This document shows positions 1 to 8,482 of a DNA stretch of 49,792 nucleotides, piece after piece; the stretch's first letter is position 1, and every line of letters starts with the position of its first letter. The notes below the pieces were generated by a model. That model searched no databases and was not told the DNA's origin. It saw only the letters and a list, made by a program, of their open reading frames with translations. The position numbers and the translations under genes were made by a program. The DNA lies in contig JBGVNW010000035.1 of NCBI GenBank assembly GCA_045125935.1, positions 1 to 49,792 on the forward strand, written 5' to 3'. Origin of the DNA: CAG-877 sp045125935 (GTDB taxonomy: Bacteria; Bacillota_I; Bacilli_A; RF39; UBA660).

Positions 1-56
1 ACCAAGATTCTTTGTGCATCATTTGGATACAATCTAAATTTATAAGCTTTATACAT
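1..56 (-). CDS. tnpB: Partial TnpB-like transposon protein (5' end only)
   Basis: The minus strand starts with ATG at 56 and stays open to the window edge, giving MYKAYKFRLYPNDAQRIL. This matches the characteristic N-terminus of IS200/IS605-family TnpB (KAYKFRLYP), an RNA-guided nuclease of the transposon. A GGAGG ribosome binding site lies just upstream. Only 18 residues are visible, so the RuvC domain and intactness cannot be judged. The element would extend leftward out of the window. No tnpA is seen on the right side. Confidence 0.7.
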   Translation of the reverse strand, partial: MYKAYKFRLYPNDAQRIL

Positions 57-183
57 ATGATGCACCTCCATAATCTTAACTTACTATAATAAAGGTAGTT
101 TTAAGAATCGTCAAGGTACTTAAAAGAGGAAATTTTTACCAAATATAATGAAAGTTTTCATACAAAAAAAACGCACTTTCCTA

Positions 184-213
184 GTAAATAAAAAAAGGAA
201 TATTTACATTCCT
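184..213 (-). terminator. Intrinsic terminator of the 212-532 gene
   Basis: On the minus strand a hairpin with arms AGGAAT and ATTCCT (196-213) overlaps the stop codon and is followed by a run of T (complement of the A run at 184-195). Confidence 0.7.
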
Positions 214-532
214 ACGATCTCAACTTATTACTTACTTCCAATAATTTTTCTCTTTTTAATGCTGCATAATAACGTCCCATCCACACAGTATACTTTTTAG
301 TACATTCATCTTCCATAGATGACAAATTGCCATTAATCGAACTAATTTCTCCTTTAGATTCAGATAATCTTCCTTCATCAAAAGGTTTTCCACTAAGAAC
401 CGTATTCTCCATAGTTGATTCGTTATTACTAATCGATGAAACACAAGCATCAACAGAACTATGTAAACTACTTAACTCACTTTTCAACGATTTATATTTT
501 TGTGCCATCTCATAACATTCTGCAGAACTCAT
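212..532 (-). CDS. Small helical protein, possibly YwqH/DUF5082-like
   Basis: This 106-residue protein has no signal peptide or membrane segment. It is rich in Ser, Glu and Lys and reads as two long helices: a heptad-like stretch at about 10-50, then an SSINGNLSSMEDE segment and a YYAALKREKLLE tail. Length and composition resemble the small DUF5082/YwqH-type proteins that accompany LXG toxins of type VII secretion, but no LXG or WXG100 gene is in the window, so this is only a resemblance. The ribosome binding site is weak. A terminator overlaps its stop. Certain as an ORF, uncertain as to function. Confidence 0.6.
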   Translation of the reverse strand: MSSAECYEMAQKYKSLKSELSSLHSSVDACVSSISNNESTMENTVLSGKPFDEGRLSESKGEISSINGNLSSMEDECTKKYTVWMGRYYAALKREKLLEVSNKLRS

Positions 533-615
533 ACTATCATCTCACAATATCATAGAATTATTATAATAATTTTATCACAAATAATCAAAAAAACAAACAA
601 AAGTAAAGTAAAATA

Positions 616-972
616 TCAACGATTATAATTTCTAATATTACCAATACATGGACTATTGGCAATTCCTTCTTTTTTATCATTTCTAAACTTTAGAGTTTTC
701 TGCAAAGAACGCCCACTCAAATAAGTGCCACATCCTCCAAAAAAAGCTGAACAAACTGCTCCAGACATTTTTAAAGACTCTTCTACTTTCATCTGAAAGT
801 CCATAATATTGCCAACATTACAATATTCTATTACATCTTGACTTAAGTTAATAATACCATAAGTACCAGCAATAGTTACTGCACAACATCCCAAAAGTAA
901 TGCTGCATCCTTAGCAACCATTCTATTGCAAGCACCAATTCCATAATCATCCCATTCTTTATTTCTACTCAT
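616..972 (-). CDS. Hypothetical membrane-associated protein, 118 aa
   Basis: Start chosen at the ATG at 972 because AGGAGG (979-984) lies six bases upstream; an in-frame ATG 12 codons earlier has no such site. The protein begins MSRNKEWDDYGIG, has a hydrophobic, Cys-rich segment at about 23-44 (ALLLGCCAVTIAGTYGIIN), a second Gly/Cys-rich hydrophobic segment at about 70-90 (AVCSAFFGGCGTYLSG) and a basic tail. Two membrane segments are likely. I do not recognise the family. It lies in the same direction as htpG upstream, but htpG has its own regulation. Confidence 0.6.
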   Translation of the reverse strand: MSRNKEWDDYGIGACNRMVAKDAALLLGCCAVTIAGTYGIINLSQDVIEYCNVGNIMDFQMKVEESLKMSGAVCSAFFGGCGTYLSGRSLQKTLKFRNDKKEGIANSPCIGNIRNYNR

Positions 973-1037
973 AATAAACCTCCTGATAAAGTTATAATAA
1001 CATATCACACCAAAAGAAAAAAGAGATTTCTCTCTTC

Positions 1038-2924
1038 TTACTTCGAAATAACTTCACAAATTAATGTTGAAATTTCAGTCGGATTATCAATAGGAAGACC
1101 AGCTATCATACGAGCTTCAGCATATAAAATCTTTGTATACTTAACAAACTCATCTTTATCAGACTCATATAAAGACTTTAATTTTTTCGCAATATCATGT
1201 TTCTCATTAATTTCAAGTATCATATCAGCCTTAATTCCCATATCATTAGGCATTGCATCAAATACTTTCTGCATCTCTATTGAAACATCCCCCTTACTAG
1301 TTAAACACACTGGATGTTTCTTTAATTTATTAGTAAATTTAACTTCACTAACTTCTTTAATTTCTTCCTTCATCGCTACTAAAAGTTCAGAATTGTCTTC
1401 ATTAACCTTCTTAGTCTCTTCTTTTTCCTCTTCACTTTCTAAATTTAAATCATTACTTTCTACATTAATAAACTTCTTACCTTCATATTCTTGAATCGCA
1501 GTTATCGCAAATTGATCTACATAATCAGTCAAATATAAAATATCATAATCTTTATCTTTAACTTGTTCTACTTGTGGTAATAAATCAATCTTCGCAATAG
1601 ATGAACCAGATGCATAATAAATCATTTCTTGTCCATCTTTCATATTATCAACATATTCTTTTAAAGTAATAAGTTTTTGTTTCTTAGAAGAATAAAACAT
1701 AAGTAAGTCTTTTAACTTATCTTTATCAGCACCAAAATTATTATAAACACCATATTTTAATTGAACACCAAATGTTTTAAAGAATGATTCATAGTTTTCT
1801 CTATCTTCTTTTAACATAGTTTCTAATTCTTTACGAATTTTACTTTCAATATTTTTCGCAATTAATTTTAAACTATGTGATTCTTGTAATATTTCACGAG
1901 AAATATTTAATGATAAATCCTCAGTATCTACAACACCTTTTACAAAGCTAAAATAATCTGGTAAAAGTTCAGCACATTTCTCCATTATCATTACACCACT
2001 AGTATATAAACTAAGACCTTTTTCATAATCTTGTGTATAAAAATCATATGGTGCATGACTAGGTATAAATAATAATGATTTATATGAACACATTCCTTCA
2101 ACTGAAGAACTAATTACTTTTAATGGTTTATCATAATCATTAAACTTATCAATATAGAAGTTTTCATAATCTGAATCAGTCACATCATTTTTATTTTTCT
2201 TCCAAATTGGAACCATACTATTTAATGTCTCAATACATTTATGATCTTCATATTTATGTTCTTTTTCATCAACACACTCATGATGAGTACATTCCATCTT
2301 AATTGGAAAGCTAATATAGTCAGAGTATTTTCTAACTAAACTCTTTAACTCATACTCATCTAAATATTTACTATATAAAGCTTCATCAGTATCATCTTTA
2401 ATATGTAAAACTATCTCTGTACCAACTTTAACATCCTTTTTCTTAGATTTCTCAATAGTATAACCATCTGCTCCTTCACTTTCCCAAGTATAAGCATCTT
2501 CACTATCAATGCTTCTAGAAGTAACAGTAACTTTATTACTTACCATAAATGCTGAATAAAAACCAACACCAAATTGTCCAATAATGTTAACTTTTTCTTC
2601 TCCACTCATATTTTCTTTAAAAGATAAAGATCCACTCTTAGCTATAGTACCTAAATTAGTTTCTAATTCCTCTTTAGTCATACCACAACCACTATCAGTT
2701 AAAGTAATAGTACGTTTATCTTTATCAAATTTTAAAGAAATACATAAATCATCTTTATCAACTTTAACATTATCATCTGTTAAAGATCGATAATATAATT
2801 TATCTAAAGCATCACTCGCATTAGATATTAACTCTCTTAAAAATATATCTTTATTAGTATAAATAGAATTAATCATTAAATCTAATAATCTCTTAGATTC
2901 TGATTTAAACTCTTTCTTTGCCAA
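1038..2924 (-). CDS. htpG: Hsp90 chaperone HtpG
   Basis: Cytosolic ATP-dependent chaperone. The N-terminal GHKL ATPase domain (first ~210 residues) shows the motifs LISNASDALDKL, DSGCGMT and IGQFGVGFYS. The middle domain contains LNISREILQ, and a C-terminal dimerisation domain follows, giving 628 residues, normal for bacterial HtpG. The start is probably TTG at 2924 (M-AKKEFKSESKRLLDLM). AAGGAG at 2934-2939 abuts the in-frame ATG at 2933 with no spacing but sits nine bases before the TTG, and HtpG proteins typically begin AKKEFKSE. The gene is controlled by a CIRCE operator overlapping the -35 box. A decayed duplicate of its 5' part lies immediately upstream at 3241-3520. Confidence 0.97.
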   Translation of the reverse strand: MAKKEFKSESKRLLDLMINSIYTNKDIFLRELISNASDALDKLYYRSLTDDNVKVDKDDLCISLKFDKDKRTITLTDSGCGMTKEELETNLGTIAKSGSLSFKENMSGEEKVNIIGQFGVGFYSAFMVSNKVTVTSRSIDSEDAYTWESEGADGYTIEKSKKKDVKVGTEIVLHIKDDTDEALYSKYLDEYELKSLVRKYSDYISFPIKMECTHHECVDEKEHKYEDHKCIETLNSMVPIWKKNKNDVTDSDYENFYIDKFNDYDKPLKVISSSVEGMCSYKSLLFIPSHAPYDFYTQDYEKGLSLYTSGVMIMEKCAELLPDYFSFVKGVVDTEDLSLNISREILQESHSLKLIAKNIESKIRKELETMLKEDRENYESFFKTFGVQLKYGVYNNFGADKDKLKDLLMFYSSKKQKLITLKEYVDNMKDGQEMIYYASGSSIAKIDLLPQVEQVKDKDYDILYLTDYVDQFAITAIQEYEGKKFINVESNDLNLESEEEKEETKKVNEDNSELLVAMKEEIKEVSEVKFTNKLKKHPVCLTSKGDVSIEMQKVFDAMPNDMGIKADMILEINEKHDIAKKLKSLYESDKDEFVKYTKILYAEARMIAGLPIDNPTEISTLICEVISK

Positions 2925-2957
2925 AATAATCATCTCCTTAATTTATGACACAATTAA

Positions 2958-2986
2958 TATATAACACTTATTTTAGCACTTGTCAA
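2958..2986 (-). promoter_or_regulatory. Sigma-A promoter of htpG
   Basis: On the minus strand, TTGACA (2981-2986), 17 bases, then TATATA (2958-2963). The -35 box lies inside the CIRCE spacer, so bound HrcA would block RNA polymerase directly. Confidence 0.85.
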
Positions 2987-2999
2987 GTTTGAGTGCTAA
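2973..2999. promoter_or_regulatory. CIRCE operator (HrcA binding site) of htpG
   Basis: TTAGCACTT, nine bases, GAGTGCTAA. The CIRCE consensus is TTAGCACTC-N9-GAGTGCTAA, so one base differs. A nearly identical copy lies before clpB at 21607-21633. Confidence 0.93.
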
Positions 3000-3240
3000 A
3001 AAGTTTTTATAAAGAACAAAAACTCCATCTTCACACTTATAAGAATAGTTAAAACATATTAAAATCATTAAAAATGATACTTTATCTTATTTTAAGCATA
3101 ATAAGCCTCTGTCGTTGATTTACCACACCTCAAAACACCTCAATTACATCATCATTTTACAAAAAAGCAAATTTTATTTTACAGTTTGAGCATTTTTACC
3201 AAAATTGTATTAAAAATATTGAATGTTCCCATCCTATTAA

Positions 3241-3520
3241 TAAATTCCAACTATCTATACTTTCAGAAGTAACAGTGACTTTATCACCTACTATAAATGC
3301 CGAATAAAATCAACTCTTCACTACAATCACTATTTGTTAAAAATTCATAATATAATTTATCTAAATATCATCCACATTAGATATTAATTTTCCTAAAAAT
3401 ATATCTTTATTAGTATAAATAGAAATAATCATTATAATTTCTTAGATTATGAAAACAATTTTTTTATTAAAAAAGCATCCCCAATTTATGACAAAATTAA
3501 TATATAATATCACTTTTTAA
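3241..3520 (-). pseudogene. Decayed fragment of an htpG duplicate
   Basis: This otherwise gene-free stretch (3001-3603) contains blocks collinear with the start of htpG. 3262-3306 matches about 2515-2560 (GFYSAFM region); 3321-3345 matches about 2693-2705; 3347-3460 matches about 2788-2905 (the LISNASDAL region and N-terminus); 3480-3513 matches the 5' leader at about 2938-2968. The blocks are separated by deletions relative to the parent, with many substitutions and no open frame. The CIRCE equivalent near 3514-3540 is degenerate. In 3001-3240 I see only AT-rich sequence with no gene or clear element. Confidence 0.85.
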
Positions 3521-3548
3521 AAACAAGTTTTAATAGTTTCAAAAGAAA

Positions 3549-3576
3549 AAGAGTCAAAGCAACTACCCCAACTCTT
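3549..3576 (-). terminator. Probable terminator of the VWA gene
   Basis: Minus-strand hairpin with six-base arms AAGAGT and ACTCTT, a long loop of 16 bases, then a T-rich tract. It lies 28 bases after the VWA stop codon. The long loop makes it a weak candidate. Confidence 0.45.
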
Positions 3577-3603
3577 AAATAACAAAAGATTAAAATTCCC
3601 ACT

Positions 3604-6600
3604 CTACTCCACAATATATGGACTAGCTTCACTACCATCTCCGTCTACAGACTTAGTCCCAGGTGCAAGTGAAACTGACGGACGGACACGGAGCGAGTCG
3701 TAGTTCAAGTAGCCATTGGAGTACCCGTAGAAGCCAACAGTGTTGATGTAGAAATTGCAAGGCGACAAGGACCACCAATACTCCCCTGTATATAGGTAGT
3801 ACGTTGTATTGTTAGAATTTCTTCCCCCTGCTAACATTATCTCGTCTGCGGTTAATAGACCTACCGGATATGTTAATAAACCATTTCCTCCTGTTTCTGC
3901 AGATACAGTAAAACCATCTCTTGTTGGTTCTGGACATATTACACTTGGCTCATATTGTCCATATACTCTTCCATATGCTCCATAATATGAAGAACCTGTA
4001 CTTGATGTATCTTTACTTTTTAGTGTTCCACTATAGAATGTTCTATCATTACAAAACATCGTATCTTCTAACTTATCTGTGTATTCTGTCATGTTATTTT
4101 CATACCAGATGTCTATTGTTTGCTTTATTTTTGAGGATGTAGAGTTTTCATCATTGGTAAACATCTCTGTCTTGGCATCTTCAATATCTTTTCCTTCATT
4201 TAAAGTTAGATAATAAATTGTTGAACTGTTTCCAAAACAATGAATATAGTAAACACTTGTACATACTCCATCTGTATCTAGACAAGTATAGTGATATTTT
4301 GTCGCAAGCGTTGTTCTATCTGTTGACCATGAATTAGTTGAAGGCATCGAATCTGTTAACGTATAATTTGTTCCATCCCACTCTACGCTATTTCCATATA
4401 TATAACCAATAGTTTTATCATATGTAATTTGATAATTACTTGTTGAGGTTATGTATCTTACTGATGTACCACATTCTGTACTTGTCATATCACCACATGT
4501 ATAATACTTACTATATGTACTGTAATTCGCAAACCAATCTTTCTTTAAAACTTCGATTGGTTCTGTTAATGTATATGTTCCATCGTCATTATTTGTTTTT
4601 GTTTTACTTAATGTTATTTTTTGTTCATCTATTACTGCGCCACCAGTTAATGCCACATTATATTGATAACTACTTGAGGTTCCTGCTATATAATATACTG
4701 TTGAACAGGTTGTCGATGTAGTTCGGCATGTATAATATCCAGCTAATGTACTGTAATTATCTGACCATGTTTTTTGTTCAGCGTCAGTTATTATTTCATT
4801 TCCATCATCATCGGTTGTTTTGTTTTGTAATGTATATGTTCCAGCTTCATTTATTACTATGTCATTTCCATAATAATAGTTACTGCTTGATGATGTTGAT
4901 GTGCTAGTTAACACATTAGTTGCAGTTGTTGGCGTATATGAACCATATGTATATCTTGTATCATACATATGCCCTACATCAGCTGGAGATGTATAACTTG
5001 AATTAAAAGCACTTGTTCCTATTTGACTTGCAGTACCTGTGTTGTTGCAACTTTTTGTTACAGTTCCACTTGCCTTACTGATAGAAAATATTACTGAATC
5101 ATTTCCGCTTGATGAACTACTATCTTTTGTATATTTAACCATTATTACATTAGATGAAGTTAATTCACCTAAAGATATACTACCACTCGCTGTTCCGCTA
5201 TATTCTCCTAGTAGAGTTCCATCTTTATAAAAATATGCTTTATCATAATTTGCTTCTGATGAAACGGTATATGCTAATACATAGTTTCCTTCTTCTGAAA
5301 CAGAAAATGATATTGTTCCCGTTTTTGAATCAGTTTTATTGGTGCTTGTCCATTGATTATTCGTATTATCATAGGTATATGGATATGTAGCATCATTTGA
5401 AACATTAATATATTGATCAGATGTTATTGAATTTAGTGAACTATATGATTCGATTACATTACCATTGTAAATTAATTTTACTCCTCCTGTTGATGTCGTT
5501 CTTACAATCTTCCAGCATTTATTGGCAAATAAAACATTATTATTACTTACAATTCCTCTGTAATAATATACTGGATACGTATCATCTTGGGTACTTTCCA
5601 TTGTATATATACCTGAATTTGATGTCGTCGGTGTGGAATTAAAATTAATATTTGTATCAAGTCCAGTTGAGCTATCTGCGATTAAACGATATAAGGATTG
5701 AATTTTTGAGATTGTTCCTTCCATTGATTTATTGACACTTACTTTTGTCCAGACTGCACGTAATGTAACGTTTTTTTCTGGCATGATAAAGTAGTCTGCA
5801 TTTACTTGAGTTACTCCATCTGTTACTAATTGCCATTCTTTAAATTTATATCCTTCACATACAGGCTCCGTTCCTTCTATTTTTACGGTGTCGTATACTG
5901 AAGCATTTTTAGATGTTGGCATATTTGATACTTCACAACCATCGGGCGCATTATCATCATAACTAACTAAATAATTATCAGCTAAAATTGGTGTTGACGC
6001 ACTAATTTCAGTTGTTGAAGTTGAACCTATTTGATAATTTACAGCTACTCTTTCATTTGTAGGATATACTCCTCCTACACCTATTAAATCTTCATTAAGA
6101 TTTATATCGATCGTTAATTCTGCCTCTGTACCAGATGTTATGCCGTCTAAATTCCATATTACTTTTGAAGTTTCATCCTCAGTTTCTAATGAAACTGTTC
6201 CTGTTGTCGAACCAATTGAAGAAACATCGCTTACATTGAAATAATCACTATAAATATAATCTGTTAATTCAAATGTATCATAATCAGCTGCGGAAATTGA
6301 TGCTCTATACAAGAATTTACTTAATGTATCAATGTTCGCAATATATTGATTATCAGTAATATTTTTGATTCCTGTTAGAGGTGTATCACCCATTTCATAT
6401 TGGATACCATTAATTGTTAAATATGAATAAGTTGATTTTAAATATTTATATTGAACCACTTCGTTTGGTGTATCAACCGTAGGTAGACCATCTGTTAAGA
6501 ATAATACTACACAGTCCCTATTATCTTCTTTTTGATAGTCCTTTAAAATGGTATCAACATTAACTAGAGCTTGATAATAATTGGTTTCACCTGTAGCAGT

Positions 6601-7092
6601 TAAATTATTAACACTTTCTTGTAGTAATGAACTATCATCTGTAAAATCAGTTATAATACTCGAAGTATCACTAAAAGTAATTAACGCTATTTTATTACCT
6701 TTTGGAATAGTATCATTTATAAGTTCATTTACATCGCTCTTTACTTGGGATAATCTTCCTTCAACCATACTACCAGAGGTATCTAAAACTAAAATTACAT
6801 CAGTATAATCATTTTTTGGTTTTACTAAAGTGTCTAATTCAATTGTAATTCTAGCTTTACCACGAGCAATCCATTTCGCACTCTTAGTTATATTCCAAGA
6901 CCCTTCATCACTATTTGTGTATGATAAAGTTACCGATGGTATTTCTACACTCGCAACAGGAGTAAGTTGTGCAAAAGAAGATGAAATAATTATTATTCCT
7001 AAAAAGGCAATCACTAAACTAATTATACCTGCTTTTCTAACATTACTCTTATTGCTAAAAAACAATTTAATTTTATTAAAAATTTTATTCAT
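3604..7092 (-). CDS. Large surface protein: VWA domain, InlB-type repeat, Cys repeats, DUF6273-like C-terminus
   Basis: A 1162-residue exported protein. The start at 7092 follows a GAGAGG site; an ATG 15 codons earlier sits inside the recombination-site region and lacks one. Order: basic N-terminus and membrane segment at 21-40; von Willebrand A domain from ~97 with MIDAS motif DTSGSM (104-109) and a later LTDGLP; a Listeria-Bacteroides/InlB B-type repeat at ~375-450 ending in VWTKV; the first part of a DUF6273-like domain at ~500-530 (NKCWKIVRTT); then three repeats of a YYTC...C...VYYI pattern at ~790-1010; and the domain's C-terminal part with GEYWWSLSP and RVRPSVSLAPGT at ~1098-1145. No LPXTG anchor is present, so attachment is probably by the N-terminal segment. 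Expression appears governed by a promoter on an invertible segment. The 3' end has an abrupt rise in G+C. Function is probably adhesion or ligand binding; this is inferred. Confidence 0.85.
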   Translation of the reverse strand: MNKIFNKIKLFFSNKSNVRKAGIISLVIAFLGIIIISSSFAQLTPVASVEIPSVTLSYTNSDEGSWNITKSAKWIARGKARITIELDTLVKPKNDYTDVILVLDTSGSMVEGRLSQVKSDVNELINDTIPKGNKIALITFSDTSSIITDFTDDSSLLQESVNNLTATGETNYYQALVNVDTILKDYQKEDNRDCVVLFLTDGLPTVDTPNEVVQYKYLKSTYSYLTINGIQYEMGDTPLTGIKNITDNQYIANIDTLSKFLYRASISAADYDTFELTDYIYSDYFNVSDVSSIGSTTGTVSLETEDETSKVIWNLDGITSGTEAELTIDINLNEDLIGVGGVYPTNERVAVNYQIGSTSTTEISASTPILADNYLVSYDDNAPDGCEVSNMPTSKNASVYDTVKIEGTEPVCEGYKFKEWQLVTDGVTQVNADYFIMPEKNVTLRAVWTKVSVNKSMEGTISKIQSLYRLIADSSTGLDTNINFNSTPTTSNSGIYTMESTQDDTYPVYYYRGIVSNNNVLFANKCWKIVRTTSTGGVKLIYNGNVIESYSSLNSITSDQYINVSNDATYPYTYDNTNNQWTSTNKTDSKTGTISFSVSEEGNYVLAYTVSSEANYDKAYFYKDGTLLGEYSGTASGSISLGELTSSNVIMVKYTKDSSSSSGNDSVIFSISKASGTVTKSCNNTGTASQIGTSAFNSSYTSPADVGHMYDTRYTYGSYTPTTATNVLTSTSTSSSSNYYYGNDIVINEAGTYTLQNKTTDDDGNEIITDAEQKTWSDNYSTLAGYYTCRTTSTTCSTVYYIAGTSSSYQYNVALTGGAVIDEQKITLSKTKTNNDDGTYTLTEPIEVLKKDWFANYSTYSKYYTCGDMTSTECGTSVRYITSTSNYQITYDKTIGYIYGNSVEWDGTNYTLTDSMPSTNSWSTDRTTLATKYHYTCLDTDGVCTSVYYIHCFGNSSTIYYLTLNEGKDIEDAKTEMFTNDENSTSSKIKQTIDIWYENNMTEYTDKLEDTMFCNDRTFYSGTLKSKDTSSTGSSYYGAYGRVYGQYEPSVICPEPTRDGFTVSAETGGNGLLTYPVGLLTADEIMLAGGRNSNNTTYYLYTGEYWWSLSPCNFYINTVGFYGYSNGYLNYDSLRVRPSVSLAPGTKSVDGDGSEASPYIVE
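3661..3780 (-). other. G+C-rich, candidate hypervariable cassette in the VWA gene
   Basis: By hand count 60 of 120 bases are G or C, in a neighbourhood near 30%. In the reading frame most codons end in C (TGC, TTC, TAC, ATC, AAC, GGC, TCC, GAC), opposite to the rest of the gene. It encodes the Tyr/Asn/Ser/Gly-rich stretch between WWSLSP and VRPSVSL. NNC codons at surface positions before a fixed 3' block are typical of diversity-generating retroelement variable regions. Confidence 0.5.
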
Positions 7093-7132
7093 TAAATCGC
7101 CTCTCGATCTCCTATAACAATCAAAAACTTTT

Positions 7133-7157
7133 TTCATAATATTTACAATATTATGAA
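7133..7157. repeat. Left inverted recombination-site candidate
   Basis: Perfect palindrome with 11-base arms TTCATAATATT and AATATTATGAA around a central TAC. Its reverse complement matches 8483-8507 at 23 of 25 positions, including the asymmetric centre (GTA there). It lies between the VWA start codon and its promoter. Confidence 0.8.
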
Positions 7158-7186
7158 CCTTAAAACTTACTCAATATACTATAAAA

Positions 7187-7215
7187 AGTATAGCTTAAAC
7201 TGCTTTTTTTTGCAA
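7187..7215 (-). promoter_or_regulatory. Promoter reading into the VWA gene from the invertible segment
   Basis: Minus strand: TTGCAA (7210-7215), exactly 17 bases, TATACT (7187-7192). Transcription would begin near 7180, pass through the left palindrome and reach the VWA ribosome binding site. The promoter lies inside the segment bounded by the two inverted sites. Confidence 0.65.
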
Positions 7216-7280
7216 TATCTCTCATTTTTTTATTTAAAAAAAGAGAAATATAATAAAAATTGACTAGTTTTAACTAGAAA

Positions 7281-7299
7281 TTTTAGTCAAAAAATTAGT
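7281..7299 (+). repeat. Direct repeat copy 1 flanking the integrase gene
   Basis: TTTTAGTCAAAAAATTAGT matches 8420-8438 at 18 of 19 positions in the same orientation. Nearby TTGACTA and CTAGTT/AACTAG motifs form further small inverted repeats. These could be arm-type binding sites for the recombinase or the ends of a tiny element. Confidence 0.6.
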
Positions 7300-7321
7300 A
7301 AAAAAGGAAGGTAAGGTTTTT

Positions 7322-8425
7322 ATGTCAAGAAAAGGAGAAAATATTTTTCATAGAAAAGATGGAAGATGGGAAGCAAGATACGTAAAAGGATATTATATAA
7401 ATGGTAAACCACAATATGGTTTCATATATGGTAAAACTTACCAAGAAGTTAAAAATAAACGTATCACAGTGCTTATGAATTTAAAAAATGAAATTAATAT
7501 ATCATTTAAACAAAAAAAGATAAAATTTAATGAAAAGATTGATGAATGGTTAGTTAATCAAAAAATATCTGTAAAAATTACCACCTATTCATATTATTGC
7601 AACGTAGTAGAAAAACATATCAGACCACAATTAGGAGATGTTCCAATAAATAATTTAACAGAAAATGTTATTGCCCAATTTATTACTGAAAAAATTGAAA
7701 GTAATTCATTAAAACTCTCTACTGTTAAAGAAATTGTAATTATTTTAAAGCAAATACTAAATTTTTGTAATATTAATATAAGAATTAGTTTACCCAAAGT
7801 ATCTAAAAATAAAATTATTGTATTGTCAAATAAAGAAAAGAATATATTAGAAAAATATATTTATAATAATATTAATAACTATACTATTGGTATTTTATTA
7901 TCATTATATGCTGGACTTAGAATTGGTGAAGTATGTGCCCTAAAATGGGAAAATATCGACTTAACTAACGGTATTATTTCAATAGAAAAAACACTATGTA
8001 GAGTAACAAATCAAGATGATAATAGTTCAAAGACAAAACTTGTTCTTTTAGAAACAAAAACAGTTAATTCACTAAGACAAATACCAATTAATAAAAATTT
8101 AATAAAATTATTAAAGAAATTTAAAAATAATCAGAGTGATAATAACTTTGTTTTAACTTCAACTGAAAAGTTTATAGAACCAAGAAATTACTATAATCGA
8201 TATAAAAAAATCCTAAAAGAATGTGGTCTTTATAATCATAAATATCATTCTCTTAGACATACATTCGCAACAAATTGTATCCAATTAGGACTAGATCCAA
8301 AATCACTAAGTGAAATATTAGGTCATTCCGACATAAAAATAACTTTATCATTATATGTACATCCTAATTTAGATGACAAGAAAAAATTCATGAATACCAA
8401 ATTATTAAGTCCAATGTATTTTTAG
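7322..8425 (+). CDS. Tyrosine recombinase/integrase
   Basis: A full-length 367-residue phage-type integrase. The N-terminal ~65 residues (HRKDGRWEARYVKGY) resemble the AP2-like arm-binding domain. A SAM-like core-binding domain covers about 65-155, and the catalytic domain follows with Arg200 (AGLRIGE), His309-x-x-Arg312-His (YHSLRHTF), His335 (LGHSD) and nucleophile Tyr345. All catalytic residues are present, so the enzyme should be active. An AAGGAAGG ribosome binding site precedes ATG at 7322. No excisionase, phage or conjugation gene adjoins it. Instead it is divergent from the VWA gene and enclosed by inverted palindromic sites, suggesting a DNA invertase role. A solitary decayed prophage remnant is the alternative. 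Confidence 0.93.
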   Translation: MSRKGENIFHRKDGRWEARYVKGYYINGKPQYGFIYGKTYQEVKNKRITVLMNLKNEINISFKQKKIKFNEKIDEWLVNQKISVKITTYSYYCNVVEKHIRPQLGDVPINNLTENVIAQFITEKIESNSLKLSTVKEIVIILKQILNFCNINIRISLPKVSKNKIIVLSNKEKNILEKYIYNNINNYTIGILLSLYAGLRIGEVCALKWENIDLTNGIISIEKTLCRVTNQDDNSSKTKLVLLETKTVNSLRQIPINKNLIKLLKKFKNNQSDNNFVLTSTEKFIEPRNYYNRYKKILKECGLYNHKYHSLRHTFATNCIQLGLDPKSLSEILGHSDIKITLSLYVHPNLDDKKKFMNTKLLSPMYF

Positions 8426-8438
8426 TCAAAAAAATAGT
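8420..8438 (+). repeat. Direct repeat copy 2 flanking the integrase gene
   Basis: TTTTAGTCAAAAAAATAGT, one mismatch from 7281-7299. It overlaps the integrase stop codon (8423-8425). Confidence 0.6.
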
Positions 8439-8462
8439 CAATATAAAAAAAATATTGTTTTT
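8439..8462 (+). terminator. Weak terminator of the integrase gene, inside the invertible segment
   Basis: Arms CAATAT and ATATTG around seven A residues, followed by five T. Confidence 0.5.
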
Positions 8463-8482
8463 ACAACAAAATTTTATTTTTT

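Noticed and set aside
3921..7117. Plus-strand ORFs opposite the VWA gene
   Set aside because: AT-rich complement of the long Thr/Ser/Tyr coding strand; compositions are Leu/His/Tyr/Ile-only and starts lack ribosome sites.
7133..7157. Terminator or ordinary attenuator before the VWA gene
   Set aside because: The palindrome is followed by A residues rather than T on the VWA transcript strand, and it has a matching inverted partner across the integrase gene. A regulator site remains possible.
7281..8438. attL/attR ends of a prophage or ICE
   Set aside because: Only the integrase lies between the direct repeats and nothing phage- or conjugation-related is nearby. Kept as repeats only.
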